From NCBI GenBank assembly GCA_030849065.1, contig JASAON010001569.1, positions 1-56,638 of the forward strand: a DNA stretch of 56,638 bases, in the 5' to 3' direction. Origin of the DNA: Jaenimonas drosophilae. Lineage: Eukaryota; Euglenozoa; Kinetoplastea; Trypanosomatida; Trypanosomatidae. A program made the translations under genes and the position numbers. Shown here piece by piece: positions 1-8,300 of this stretch; the stretch's first letter is position 1; every line of letters starts with the position of its first letter. A model generated the notes under the pieces. The model had not been told where the DNA came from and did no database searches. It saw nothing but the letters and a program-made list of their open reading frames with translations.

Positions 1-108
1 CTCACGGCCATCGGGATGTTGGGAGAGAGGTTTCGTGTGCACGTACTCCCGCATAAAACTGTGTTTGGAGAGGGTGGCTGCGTGAAGATCCACCATAACC
101 CTCTCTAA
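1..108 (+). CDS. 3' end of an unidentified protein (partial)
   Basis: The first 108 bases read as one open frame of 35 codons closed by TAA at 106-108. The frame is rich in plausible residues and codons and ends in a Gly-Glu-Gly-Gly stretch followed by a basic, His-rich tail. It lies just upstream of the splice signals of the next gene, where the end of a preceding gene is expected in a directional cluster. The start is outside the window. I do not recognise the family, and the stretch is short enough that a chance open frame cannot be excluded. Confidence 0.5.
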   Translation, partial: LTAIGMLGERFRVHVLPHKTVFGEGGCVKIHHNPL

Positions 109-284
109 TCAATATCCATGCGTAACACGTTCCAGAATCGTCACTCCCTGTTTATCCCCACTATATGGGGTTCTCTGAGCAAGAGCTGTTACTGCTGCCA
201 CTTCCTGTAATACTCAGCATACTCTGCATTCTTACCCCGCTTATCTTGTTGGACTTCAAAGCTTTTTTTTGACTGAGTATTGAA

Positions 285-1004
285 ATGCGTACTTCAGTGG
301 CGTTGCTGAAGCATATCGCTCCTGCTCCCGCGGCATCGCTAGCCCGTGGCGCGGCTCTTCGCCGTGGAATTGCACCGATGGCTCTTACTCTTCGCCCAGA
401 TGCGTGCCTCAGCGCGAAGGCACCAGCTCTCATTGTTCCGCCACCCATGCGGACGAACTACATCGACGGGAATCCGTCCGGAGACTCCACCCACATTAAC
501 AAGCTTCACAATATCAAGTCTTTTCGGCGCTCAGTCTGCACAGCCACCGACGTTTCCCTTCGCTCACAGCTGTGGATGGCTGGGGAGGAGTCATCGGGCC
601 TTGCACCGGTACGTGCCGCTTCTGCCCCTACTGCCTATGGAGATCGCGTCTTGGATTGGCTCGAGTGCCGCTGGGCGGCAAAGTTTTACGGACGTGTTAC
701 GTTCGGCCCGAGGAACTATCCCTACCCATCCTCCCGATGGCTTGCGCGGCGCTTTCAAATGAAGAAGCATCGCATCCTGAAGCGTTTTCGCTTTCGTCGC
801 TACAAGCTCGCGGCGGTGGCCAACTTGCCTTTTTCAAAGATGATCCGTGTGGGTATGCTGCCAGAACTTAAGAGCAGCAAGACGAAGAAGGGCGATAGCG
901 TGGATGCTGGCCTGTCAACGCAACTCGTGGGTGCGGCGCGTAGCTCCTCTGGCGGGAAGGGAAAAGGAAAGCGCACGCGTCCCAAATCCAAGTATCAGGT
1001 GTAG
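285..1004 (+). CDS. Probable mitochondrial small-subunit ribosomal protein, mS38-like
   Basis: The product is 239 residues. Its N-terminus is rich in Arg, Ala and Ser and poor in acids, as in a mitochondrial presequence. Near residues 156-180 there is a dense basic block that begins Met-Lys-Lys-His and continues with alternating Arg/Lys and aromatics. This resembles the short C-terminal motif of mS38 (AURKAIP1/Cox24 family), which binds the decoding region of the mitochondrial small subunit. The C-terminus is a further Gly/Lys/Arg-rich tail, longer than in animal mS38. A T tract at 262-270 and AG at 276-277 sit just before the ATG, which supports this start. The family call rests on one short motif; another basic mitoribosomal protein is the main alternative. 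Confidence 0.6.
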   Translation: MRTSVALLKHIAPAPAASLARGAALRRGIAPMALTLRPDACLSAKAPALIVPPPMRTNYIDGNPSGDSTHINKLHNIKSFRRSVCTATDVSLRSQLWMAGEESSGLAPVRAASAPTAYGDRVLDWLECRWAAKFYGRVTFGPRNYPYPSSRWLARRFQMKKHRILKRFRFRRYKLAAVANLPFSKMIRVGMLPELKSSKTKKGDSVDAGLSTQLVGAARSSSGGKGKGKRTRPKSKYQV

Positions 1005-1219
1005 GCGACTCGCACTCTACGTGTGGCGTCTGTGTGATGGTCTGTGGATGAGCTAACTGAATCACTTCTTGTGCGATGCTGTATAATGTCTTTGTGCTCG
1101 TTTTTTGAGATTCACATGATGTACTCTGTGAGCTGCTACACATTGGTTTCTCTCTTTCTTCCTCTATGTTGTTTTTTTCTTCTATTGTTCTTCAATGATA
1201 TTCAAAGACCATTTGAGTG

Positions 1220-2260
1220 ATGCACCGTAGTACAGCGGCCTATCATTTGGCGGTTAAGTGGAGCCATCAGGCACTACAGAGCATTCAACGCCGGACTCCA
1301 TCACCGCCACGGGGTAGCGACTGGCTTGGGTTGTTCGCCTCACTGATGGCCAGCCAGCCTCAGCAGGAGGTAGGCTATCTTCATCTAAATATTGTGTCGG
1401 CAACAGAACTTCGTCAGGTTAAACGAAGTTGGGTTGCCGTGTATCAAGCCGCAAGACTTCAGAATGCAGTGGCGTTTAGTGAAGCAGCCACATGCACGGA
1501 CACAGACGATCCGATGCACTTCTCTGCTATGGAAGACGGTGGTACCGACGGGGCAGTGAGTCAGCTCGCATCTCAGCTCTCCTGCACTGGTGCATTACCA
1601 GGCGTTGAGCAGCTTCTTCTGTTGTGGGGTGCGCAGATGATGGCTGCCAGTGTCCATGAAGGAAACATAGGCAGTTCTGACTGCACCATGGATATCACGA
1701 ACATCTGCCGTATTCTGGCTTCCTGTCTCGAACACGAAGTTCTGCCACTGCTGGCTTTCTTTACGGCACCAAGTGCAGGCAGAGAAGGATGCAGCGACGT
1801 TGCCCAACACGTTATGGGCATCTCTCCTTCTACAGCGTGGTTCCTTCTTCATGAAGTCATATATTCCACTGCTGCCACGCTCATCACATCGCCTCTAGAG
1901 GGTGCGAACGCCACAACCTTGTTGAATGAGTTTGTCGTCTCACTGAACTTTGTGTATGATCAATGGAGAAACACTCACACGCGCATGAGCAGTGCCTCCA
2001 TCCCCACCACACAAGAGGAGGTTCTGTCAAAGCACCAGGAAAGCCTACGCACGTGGGGTAGCTCCCCCGCTCCCGAAGTGGCTGCCACGACATCACATTT
2101 TCTCCATGTGATCGGTCCGTTTAACCCCACGCGCAGTGAAACACTCTCACTGCTTCCATTTCTTCCACCAGAAGAGGAGAATGAGATGACTGTCCGAATT
2201 CTCAATGAGCAACTGAGCCGCATCGCCGAAGCTGAGTCTGAAAGGACTGCCGCAACATAG
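1220..2260 (+). CDS. Conserved-looking hypothetical protein, helical, 346 residues
   Basis: I do not recognise this protein. It is 346 residues from the first ATG at 1220; an in-frame GTG lies just before it but kinetoplastid genes start with ATG. The N-terminus is Arg/Gln/Ser-rich with few acids for about 30 residues, compatible with organelle import but not diagnostic. The body looks alpha-helical with several hydrophobic stretches (about residues 125-140, 170-185 and 205-220) but no clear transmembrane helix, and the last 40 residues are acidic. A pyrimidine-rich stretch at 1147-1193 and AG at 1206-1207 give a splice acceptor 13 bases before the ATG. No catalytic motif is visible. Confidence 0.75.
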   Translation: MHRSTAAYHLAVKWSHQALQSIQRRTPSPPRGSDWLGLFASLMASQPQQEVGYLHLNIVSATELRQVKRSWVAVYQAARLQNAVAFSEAATCTDTDDPMHFSAMEDGGTDGAVSQLASQLSCTGALPGVEQLLLLWGAQMMAASVHEGNIGSSDCTMDITNICRILASCLEHEVLPLLAFFTAPSAGREGCSDVAQHVMGISPSTAWFLLHEVIYSTAATLITSPLEGANATTLLNEFVVSLNFVYDQWRNTHTRMSSASIPTTQEEVLSKHQESLRTWGSSPAPEVAATTSHFLHVIGPFNPTRSETLSLLPFLPPEEENEMTVRILNEQLSRIAEAESERTAAT

Positions 2261-2626
2261 TTGGTCACTAGATTGAGAGGAGGTCGCTGGGTTCCTTCTC
2301 GTCGTGGTCCGATGGAGATGCTGTGGTCAACCATACTCTGCTACTCACAATTTGTGAAGACACTAACTCCTATGGAATACCCTCGGCATTGCCTTTTTTG
2401 TTATAGTGACGTCAACTCACCCTTGGACTATCAAATGTTTCACCCTCACTTTCTGGCTTTGCTTATTTTGCACTCACAACTCACAGGCACATTTCTACCA
2501 TCACGTAGCATCTCGGTTACACACAGCTGTGACGGAGGCTATTTGTGCCGGATACATCACGAGCTTTTCAGCTTACTCTTTTCAAGACCTCATACACATT
2601 CTCTTCACCCTTTGAAACCCAGCAAA

Positions 2627-4252
2627 ATGTGGGCAAACCGTTTGTGGCGTGCCACTGGCTCAGCGCTGTGCGCACCCACTCAGACGTTGTGGGCAGCCAA
2701 GAGAAGATCCATGTCAACAACGAGCAGGAGGCGCATGCAGGTCGCTGCCCGAAGTTTGGAATCGTCCACGAATCAGCTTCTTTCTAGTATCTCACTGGGC
2801 TCACTTGAATCGTTTAGCCCTGCTATTGCGAGTACCTGGCTTGCAGCCGCCTCCAACAAGCTTTTGCAGCCCAACCACGTTACCCCGGGCAGCAGGAAGC
2901 TTGTGTGGTGGGGCTGCGCTAGCTGCGGTCATCAGTACAACCGTCGCATCGATCTCCACGTAGCCTGTGGTGGGGCGTGCCCGCAGTGCAATGAGCTGCC
3001 CAAGCGACCCAATTCCGCATCCATGCGTCGTCGGGCCATCACCAAGGGAGGCGCTCCCGAGACACCGGCCATCGCCCATCGCTGCCGTCCTGACAGCTCT
3101 CGCGCACAACTCACTGCTGAGAACGCCAATCGTATCAAGAAGAGCGTCGCGGATGGGGATTACCTCCGTGTGAAGGAGCAGCGGAACTTTCTGCCCATGC
3201 TCGCCAAGACCTTTTCCAAGGAGAAGCACAAGATTGGAGCCAAGGAGCGCGTGTACGTCTCTCCCAAGTTAGACGGTATCCGCTGCATCGTTGCTTACGA
3301 CGCAGGCAGCAAGCGCTGCCTCTTCTTTAGTCGCTCTGGCACCATTTTCGAGTGCTGTGATGCCAAGATTGAGCCGGCACTGCAGCATGCGTTCGAGATG
3401 GATCCAAGCCTTGTGCTGGATGGAGAGCTCTACAATGACTCTGAGAATCAAAAGCAGCTTACTGTCTCAACACAGCGCCGCAACAACACGGATGTTAGTA
3501 AGATGTTTGAGCGCATGCTTCGGCAACCATTTAGGAGCTCTAGCAACAACACGTCGTCGGATGTCATTCCTTTTGAGCAGCTCACGTCGGCCATCCGCAC
3601 AACACGTGAGCACCGTACTCCAGAGATCAGCCAGCTCCAGCAGCGGCTCCAATACCACGTCTTTGATGTGCTCTACGCAGAGGTCTTCTCACATTCACCA
3701 AGCTACCAGCACCGCCACGCCTTCTTGAGCAAGTTACTAGAAACCCTTCGTCGTCACAACGCACAGCATATCAAGTCATATGATGAGTCCGTGCTCTCCC
3801 TCGTCCCATCTGTGCCGTGCACCCTGAAGGACGTGGACGCTGTGCTGCAAACAGCATTAGCTGCTGGCTACGAAGGTGTTATGCTTCGTCGCGATGGAGA
3901 GGATGGTGCCTCCACCAGCGGGGGCTACGCGTACGGCCAACGTAGCTCCACCTTGCTTAAGTATAAGGTTATGCGCGATGACGAGTTCATCATTCTCCGT
4001 GCCGTTGAAGGAAAGGGCAAATGGCGTGGCCAGCTCGGTGCCTTTGTTTGCCGCGCAAAGAAGGGCTCCAAGACATTCACCGTCACTCCAGCCACCACCG
4101 ACGAGCAGAAACGCCGCATGTGGAAGAATTGGAAGCTCTACAAAGGCATGGCTCTCACGGTGCAGTTTCAGCAGCTCACCCCAGATGGTATTCCACGGTT
4201 TCCAGTGGGGAAATGCGTCCGTGGTGCTGCAGACGGGCATGATTGGCTGTAG
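2627..4252 (+). CDS. LIG k: Kinetoplast (mitochondrial) ATP-dependent DNA ligase, LIG k family, copy 1
   Basis: This 541-residue enzyme seals nicks in mitochondrial (kinetoplast) DNA by a covalent lysyl-AMP intermediate. Nucleotidyltransferase motifs are in order: motif I K-L-D-G-I-R with adenylated Lys214, motif III D-G-E at 265-267, motif IV E-G-V-M at 416-419 and motif V with Lys445 and Lys447. An OB-fold follows, rich in Gly, Lys and Phe. The N-terminus carries Arg, Ser, Trp and few acids, fitting a mitochondrial presequence. Between them is a four-cysteine module (Cys97, Cys100, Cys118, Cys121), probably a zinc ribbon. The start is the ATG at 2627, six bases after an AG at 2621-2622; the frame is open further upstream but begins with TTG in non-coding sequence. 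The neighbour downstream is a paralogue. I cannot tell which copy is k-alpha or k-beta. Confidence 0.92.
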   Translation: MWANRLWRATGSALCAPTQTLWAAKRRSMSTTSRRRMQVAARSLESSTNQLLSSISLGSLESFSPAIASTWLAAASNKLLQPNHVTPGSRKLVWWGCASCGHQYNRRIDLHVACGGACPQCNELPKRPNSASMRRRAITKGGAPETPAIAHRCRPDSSRAQLTAENANRIKKSVADGDYLRVKEQRNFLPMLAKTFSKEKHKIGAKERVYVSPKLDGIRCIVAYDAGSKRCLFFSRSGTIFECCDAKIEPALQHAFEMDPSLVLDGELYNDSENQKQLTVSTQRRNNTDVSKMFERMLRQPFRSSSNNTSSDVIPFEQLTSAIRTTREHRTPEISQLQQRLQYHVFDVLYAEVFSHSPSYQHRHAFLSKLLETLRRHNAQHIKSYDESVLSLVPSVPCTLKDVDAVLQTALAAGYEGVMLRRDGEDGASTSGGYAYGQRSSTLLKYKVMRDDEFIILRAVEGKGKWRGQLGAFVCRAKKGSKTFTVTPATTDEQKRRMWKNWKLYKGMALTVQFQQLTPDGIPRFPVGKCVRGAADGHDWL

Positions 4253-4748
4253 CCAATTAATATTTTTTTTCCTGTGTACTTCAATGGATGTTTTTTTTTT
4301 TACCACTTCACATTCGGGTGGGGCTCACGTGCTCAGATCAGGCCAATCATAGAACAGTCAGTGATTTATTCAATTCACTTTGACTTGGACACATACAGTT
4401 GCTTAACGAGTCTGGCACAGCCCCACCCTTCTTCACCTCCACTCCCCCTCCCCACACACCTCCTTGTACCATGGGACTTCATCCGATCCCGTATTTGCGG
4501 CTCCGCACCAAACTATTTACAACTGCAGACTGAGTATGAAGAATGTATGTGGCATTTGCTTATGTTAATAGCAACTCTTCACCCACTCTCTCGTCACTTA
4601 ACTTGTCCTTTCTCATGTTTTAGAGCCTTCGAAGCCACGGGTGTCTTTTTTCACCTCCTTAGCTCAAACTTTTCTTTGTAGCACACTCGGTTCTTAGCGA
4701 GGTAAGGTGGTATACATTCTTGGGGATCTCCCACATAGACTTCTAGTG
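4253..4748 (+). promoter_or_regulatory. Intergenic region with two polypyrimidine tracts between the ligase genes
   Basis: No gene is seen in these 496 bases. A T tract at about 4263-4301 follows the first ligase stop. Pyrimidine-rich stretches occur at about 4428-4456 and 4648-4679, the latter ending in AG at 4680-4681, the best trans-splice acceptor for the second ligase. A 135-codon open frame across the region is T/C-rich and looks like a by-product of these tracts. Confidence 0.6.
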
Positions 4749-6106
4749 ATGCAGCGACTTAGCCGTGTATGGCGGAGGGCTGCCGTCATGGATCCAACCA
4801 AGCTCTTTGGCAGTGGTCGACCTCGTAGTAAGGAGCAGAAGGCGATTTACAACAGTCTGAAGGACTCAACCGTCGAGGCTTCGTTTCCCCACCTTGCTGC
4901 TTGCTGGGTGGGCCCATGCTGGGGGAGTGTAATGCAGAACCCATCCAATCTCTCCCCCACGTGCTCCAAAATGGCAGTGTGGCGGTGCTCTGTGTGTATG
5001 AAGGAGTTTGAAAAGACCATTGCAACCTTCATTGATGATCGAGGAGTCTGCCCCCTCTGTGGCGAGAGTCAGCCCCAGATAGATACAGATAAGAGTGGTG
5101 CTCCAGCAACTTACAACAAGGCCCCTCGCATGATTCATGCAAACTACAAAAGCGTCATTGACACCAACCCAGAGTGGGAGAATCTGAACATTCAGCCCAT
5201 GCTAGCGCAACGGTGGGAGTTAGTGGCAGATGAGCTTCGTGAGAATGGTGAGACGGGTGGGGAGATGCTCCTGGCTTCTCCAAAGATTGATGGTATTCGC
5301 TGCATCATTGGCTACAATAAGGCCCGTAATGAGGTGCAATGCTTCTCTCGTGGCGGCATTGTACTTGAGTGCTGTCATGGCATAGTGCCGCAACTGCTTC
5401 ATCTCTTCAAGGAGGATCCAGCCCTCATGTTGGATGGTGAACTCTTCGCCCCAGAGTGTAACTTTGAGCAACTTAATGGGCTCGTTAGAAGGCGGTTGAA
5501 ACACTGTACACCAGATATCTTGACAAAGCAGGCAAAGCTGTTAGAGTACTTTGCTTTTGATGTGATGTACAGCNTAGCAACTACCAGCATGATGAAGCCA
5601 AGAAGAAGGTGATTCGATCGCAAGTACAGGAAGCTGCCAAGGTACGCAATTTCAACGGGGAGAAGCCGTCCATTTACCATGTTCCTGCTGCTCAAGTTCA
5701 CCCGGGTGAGATGGACGATGTGTTGAGCGAGGCATGCTCTCAAGGGTTTGAAGGGGTGATGATCCGTCGTCCAAACTTTCCGTATCAACATGGCCGGCGT
5801 AGCTTTGGTCTACTGAAGTACAAGCAGATGCATGACGCGGAGTTCAAGATTGTTGGCTACCTTCCCGGAGAGGGCAAATTCAAGGGAGGACTTGGTGCCT
5901 TTGTCTGTGAAACACGCGACGGCCTGCAATTCAGTGCTCCGCCGCGTGTATCCTTGGCGCGTCGACTGGCCATGTGGGACGAGCGTGAATCCTTTCTTGG
6001 CATGTTCCTGACAGTGCAGTACCAGGAGCTGTCGCGTCAGGACGTTCCACGCTTCCCTGTTGCCAAATCCGTTCGAGGAGGGATGGATCGTCGTGAGTGG
6101 CTCTAA
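4749..6106 (+). CDS. LIG k: Kinetoplast ATP-dependent DNA ligase, LIG k family, copy 2 (frame broken at an ambiguous base)
   Basis: This is a second nick-sealing mitochondrial ligase, paralogous to the gene just upstream. The ATG at 4749 opens an Arg-rich presequence-like N-terminus. A CxxC-x17-CxxC module lies at Cys80, Cys83, Cys101 and Cys104, with the same spacing as in copy 1. Motif I is K-I-D-G-I-R with Lys179; motif III is D-G-E at 229-231. At 5574 the sequence holds an N, and after it the reading frame slips: the original frame stops at 5610-5612, while motif IV (E-G-V-M-I), motif V and the OB-fold continue in another frame to 6106. The second part aligns with the corresponding part of copy 1 right up to the N, so one gene with an unresolved one-base problem is far likelier than two genes or a pseudogene. 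About 452 residues are expected. Confidence 0.88.
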
Positions 6107-6413
6107 CCTCAGGTGGCACCACTTCAACGACTCGTTAGACTCATGCTCTTGTTTTAGATCACTGCTGCAGTTTGATGCATGAGATAGAGTGGTGGGGCGC
6201 AGAAGGGTCATCCAAGGTTACGGTTATGGTGAGGCGAACAACCACACGATGGCCAAAAGCGAAAGTATGCCTACTGCCCCCACGTAATAATGTGTCATCC
6301 AGTATCACGTCAGAAGCCACGCTCTGGCAACAACGAGCGATTTTTGCATCATTTATTTACTCACCCTCACCTCCTGCTCTTTGCATTGACCAAAGTTAGA
6401 TTTGTGAGTATTG
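6107..6413 (+). promoter_or_regulatory. Intergenic region with splice acceptor
   Basis: No gene is seen in these 307 bases. A pyrimidine-rich stretch at about 6357-6382 is followed by AG at 6398-6399, 15 bases before the next ATG, and is the likely trans-splice site. Confidence 0.55.
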
Positions 6414-7958
6414 ATGTCGCTGCCTGCATCCTTCATGAGACGTGGAGGATGTGCACTCTCCTCCAGATTGCCCACCCGTCGGTCAGCTCAATCAATTGCG
6501 ATTGCTGGTGTGGGCACCTCACGCTCCAGCTATGGAGTATGGCGTAGGGCACTACCTGCTCCCATAATCAGTCAGACCCACTGCAGTGCCTGGCACTGTG
6601 CGCAGCGATCCAAATCAGCCTGCGTGACGAATGCCGCCAACTTTGATGTGGAGGTGATTCAATCACAGCAGGCGATTTGCCTAATTTATCATATCCCTGG
6701 TAGTAGCAACTGCACGTCCTACCTACGTGCCGCTGAGCAACTCGTTGACCAGGTGAATGATATGGTCAATGAGAAGGATGGCGCAGATGTCGAGGGTACG
6801 TCTTCCAACAAAATTTCTTGGCTCAAGCTGTGCACCGTCAATGCCGATGAGAACCGCAATCTTGCGAGTGCCTTCTCGGTGGAGCGCGCAAAGCTTCCTG
6901 TTACGTACTTCATCATGCAGGGAACCATCATTGACAAGGTGTCAGGCCACATCACCGCCAGCCGTCTCAATGATATCCTGCTTAAGTTTCTGCAGCATTA
7001 CCAAACTGAGATGAACGTGGACCTTCTGGCAAAGAGTCAGAAGGCAAGTGCAAGTGGAACGGCAGGACCCATTCCACGCGCAACCTCTACCGATCTTGTC
7101 AGTGGTGCCTCCACCAAGTTCCTCGTCAAGCGCATCATGGATAACCTGGTGGGCTCCGAACGCATCCGTCTTCCTGAGGAATCTGAGCAACTCGATGGAC
7201 TGCGCAAGACCATTCAGCAAACGAAGGTGAAGGCCCACGAAGAGCTCCAAACACTCTTTCGTCAGCTTGGGCTTGATACGCGAAAGTTGTCGGAAGAGGA
7301 TATGCACCGTGGCTACTACGCTTCATCAGAGTTCATCGCCATGGCAACCATTTCAGCCCTCGAGGCCCTTTACCTTGCTCGTGTATATGCCACCATTGGC
7401 GATATCAGCCGCTCCAACGTGGAGTGGGCCACAAAGTCTGTTCAGACGCAGTTTGAGGTGCTTCTCGGGGAGCCCACGGTACGTCGCATCATGGCTTTGG
7501 TGGAGGCCAACGCAGTTCGTGGTGATTTGCGTGAGTGTGAGGCCCTCGCCAAACAAGACTCACTACGCCTGACGGGAAGTCTCTCAGCGATGGGAGGCGA
7601 CGGGGCTGGACTTTTCCTGGTGGAAATGAAGGCATGTGCTGAGGCCCAAGCTCAGCATTGTGTGGAGCTGCGTACCATCATTGACGATGTGATTGACACA
7701 CGCGCCGATGGTGAAGGATTTCCGTCGGAGGTGGTGGAGAACCTCTTTGCCCGGTTGAAGGAAACGATGGAACAGCTGCGATCACTCAAGAAGATGCCAA
7801 GCAGTGGTAGCCCATCGGATACTAGCCGGAAACGTCAATCGCTTCTGGAGGCTCGTCGGGAGCACCTTCAGCGCTCCATGCTTGCTCTACTGCAGGTTCA
7901 TGCCACAGACCCCAAGAGCCAAGCCGCACGATCTCGGCTTTCTTCACTCTTGTATTAA
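6414..7958 (+). CDS. Thioredoxin-fold protein with degenerate active site and helical C-terminal region, probably mitochondrial
   Basis: The product is 514 residues. The first 70 residues are rich in Arg, Ser and Ala with almost no acids, consistent with mitochondrial import. Residues about 76-195 have the thioredoxin pattern: a hydrophobic beta strand, a loop at the active-site position, a long helix, a strand with V-N-A-D-E-N, a Leu-Pro-Val-Thr cis-proline motif and a final helix. At the place of the usual CxxC the loop reads S-S-N-C with only Cys100, so disulfide reductase activity is unlikely. Residues 260-510 are helical and could form TPR-like repeats, an arrangement like the bacterial chaperone-type thioredoxin CnoX/YbbN. 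A holdase, assembly or scaffold role is an inference. An in-frame TTG precedes the chosen ATG at 6414. Confidence 0.72.
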   Translation: MSLPASFMRRGGCALSSRLPTRRSAQSIAIAGVGTSRSSYGVWRRALPAPIISQTHCSAWHCAQRSKSACVTNAANFDVEVIQSQQAICLIYHIPGSSNCTSYLRAAEQLVDQVNDMVNEKDGADVEGTSSNKISWLKLCTVNADENRNLASAFSVERAKLPVTYFIMQGTIIDKVSGHITASRLNDILLKFLQHYQTEMNVDLLAKSQKASASGTAGPIPRATSTDLVSGASTKFLVKRIMDNLVGSERIRLPEESEQLDGLRKTIQQTKVKAHEELQTLFRQLGLDTRKLSEEDMHRGYYASSEFIAMATISALEALYLARVYATIGDISRSNVEWATKSVQTQFEVLLGEPTVRRIMALVEANAVRGDLRECEALAKQDSLRLTGSLSAMGGDGAGLFLVEMKACAEAQAQHCVELRTIIDDVIDTRADGEGFPSEVVENLFARLKETMEQLRSLKKMPSSGSPSDTSRKRQSLLEARREHLQRSMLALLQVHATDPKSQAARSRLSSLLY

Positions 7959-8300
7959 CACGTGCGTTTGAGAAGATGTTTCTCACTGTGACAACATGTT
8001 CAAGGAGGAAACGTTGAATCTTGATGTGAGCTAGCTAAGCTCCATCTTCATCACCTAATATTCGTATGCTGCGTAGCTCCGGGAATTATCATGTCCTTCG
8101 ACATGTGCTGGCGTATATGAAGCCAATTCATCTTGCCACCATTCTGTGCTGGCTCGCACCCCCTACCTTTCTCTGGTTGTTGCAGCCCCACCTCTCTCTC
8201 TCCCCTCGTCTATCTCTTCCGCACCAGCCAACACATTTTATTTGTCGCTCTCCAAGCGCCTCTACATTAGCCGTCTCTCCAGATCCTTGAGTACGGCGTG
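7959..8300 (+). promoter_or_regulatory. Intergenic region with strong polypyrimidine tract
   Basis: No gene is seen in these 342 bases. The C/T-rich run at about 8187-8219 is followed by AG at about 8226-8227 and supplies a good trans-splice signal for the GTPase gene. A 74-codon open frame across it reads through the pyrimidine tract and is not credible. Confidence 0.55.

Noticed and set aside
4274..4681. 135-codon frame between the ligase genes
   Set aside because: Covers two polypyrimidine tracts and the probable splice acceptor of copy 2; Phe/Ser/Pro/Leu-rich.
2627..6106. Tandem ligases as a recent identical duplication or assembly duplicate
   Set aside because: The two copies differ through most of their length and in domain spacing, so they are old paralogues, as in other kinetoplastids.
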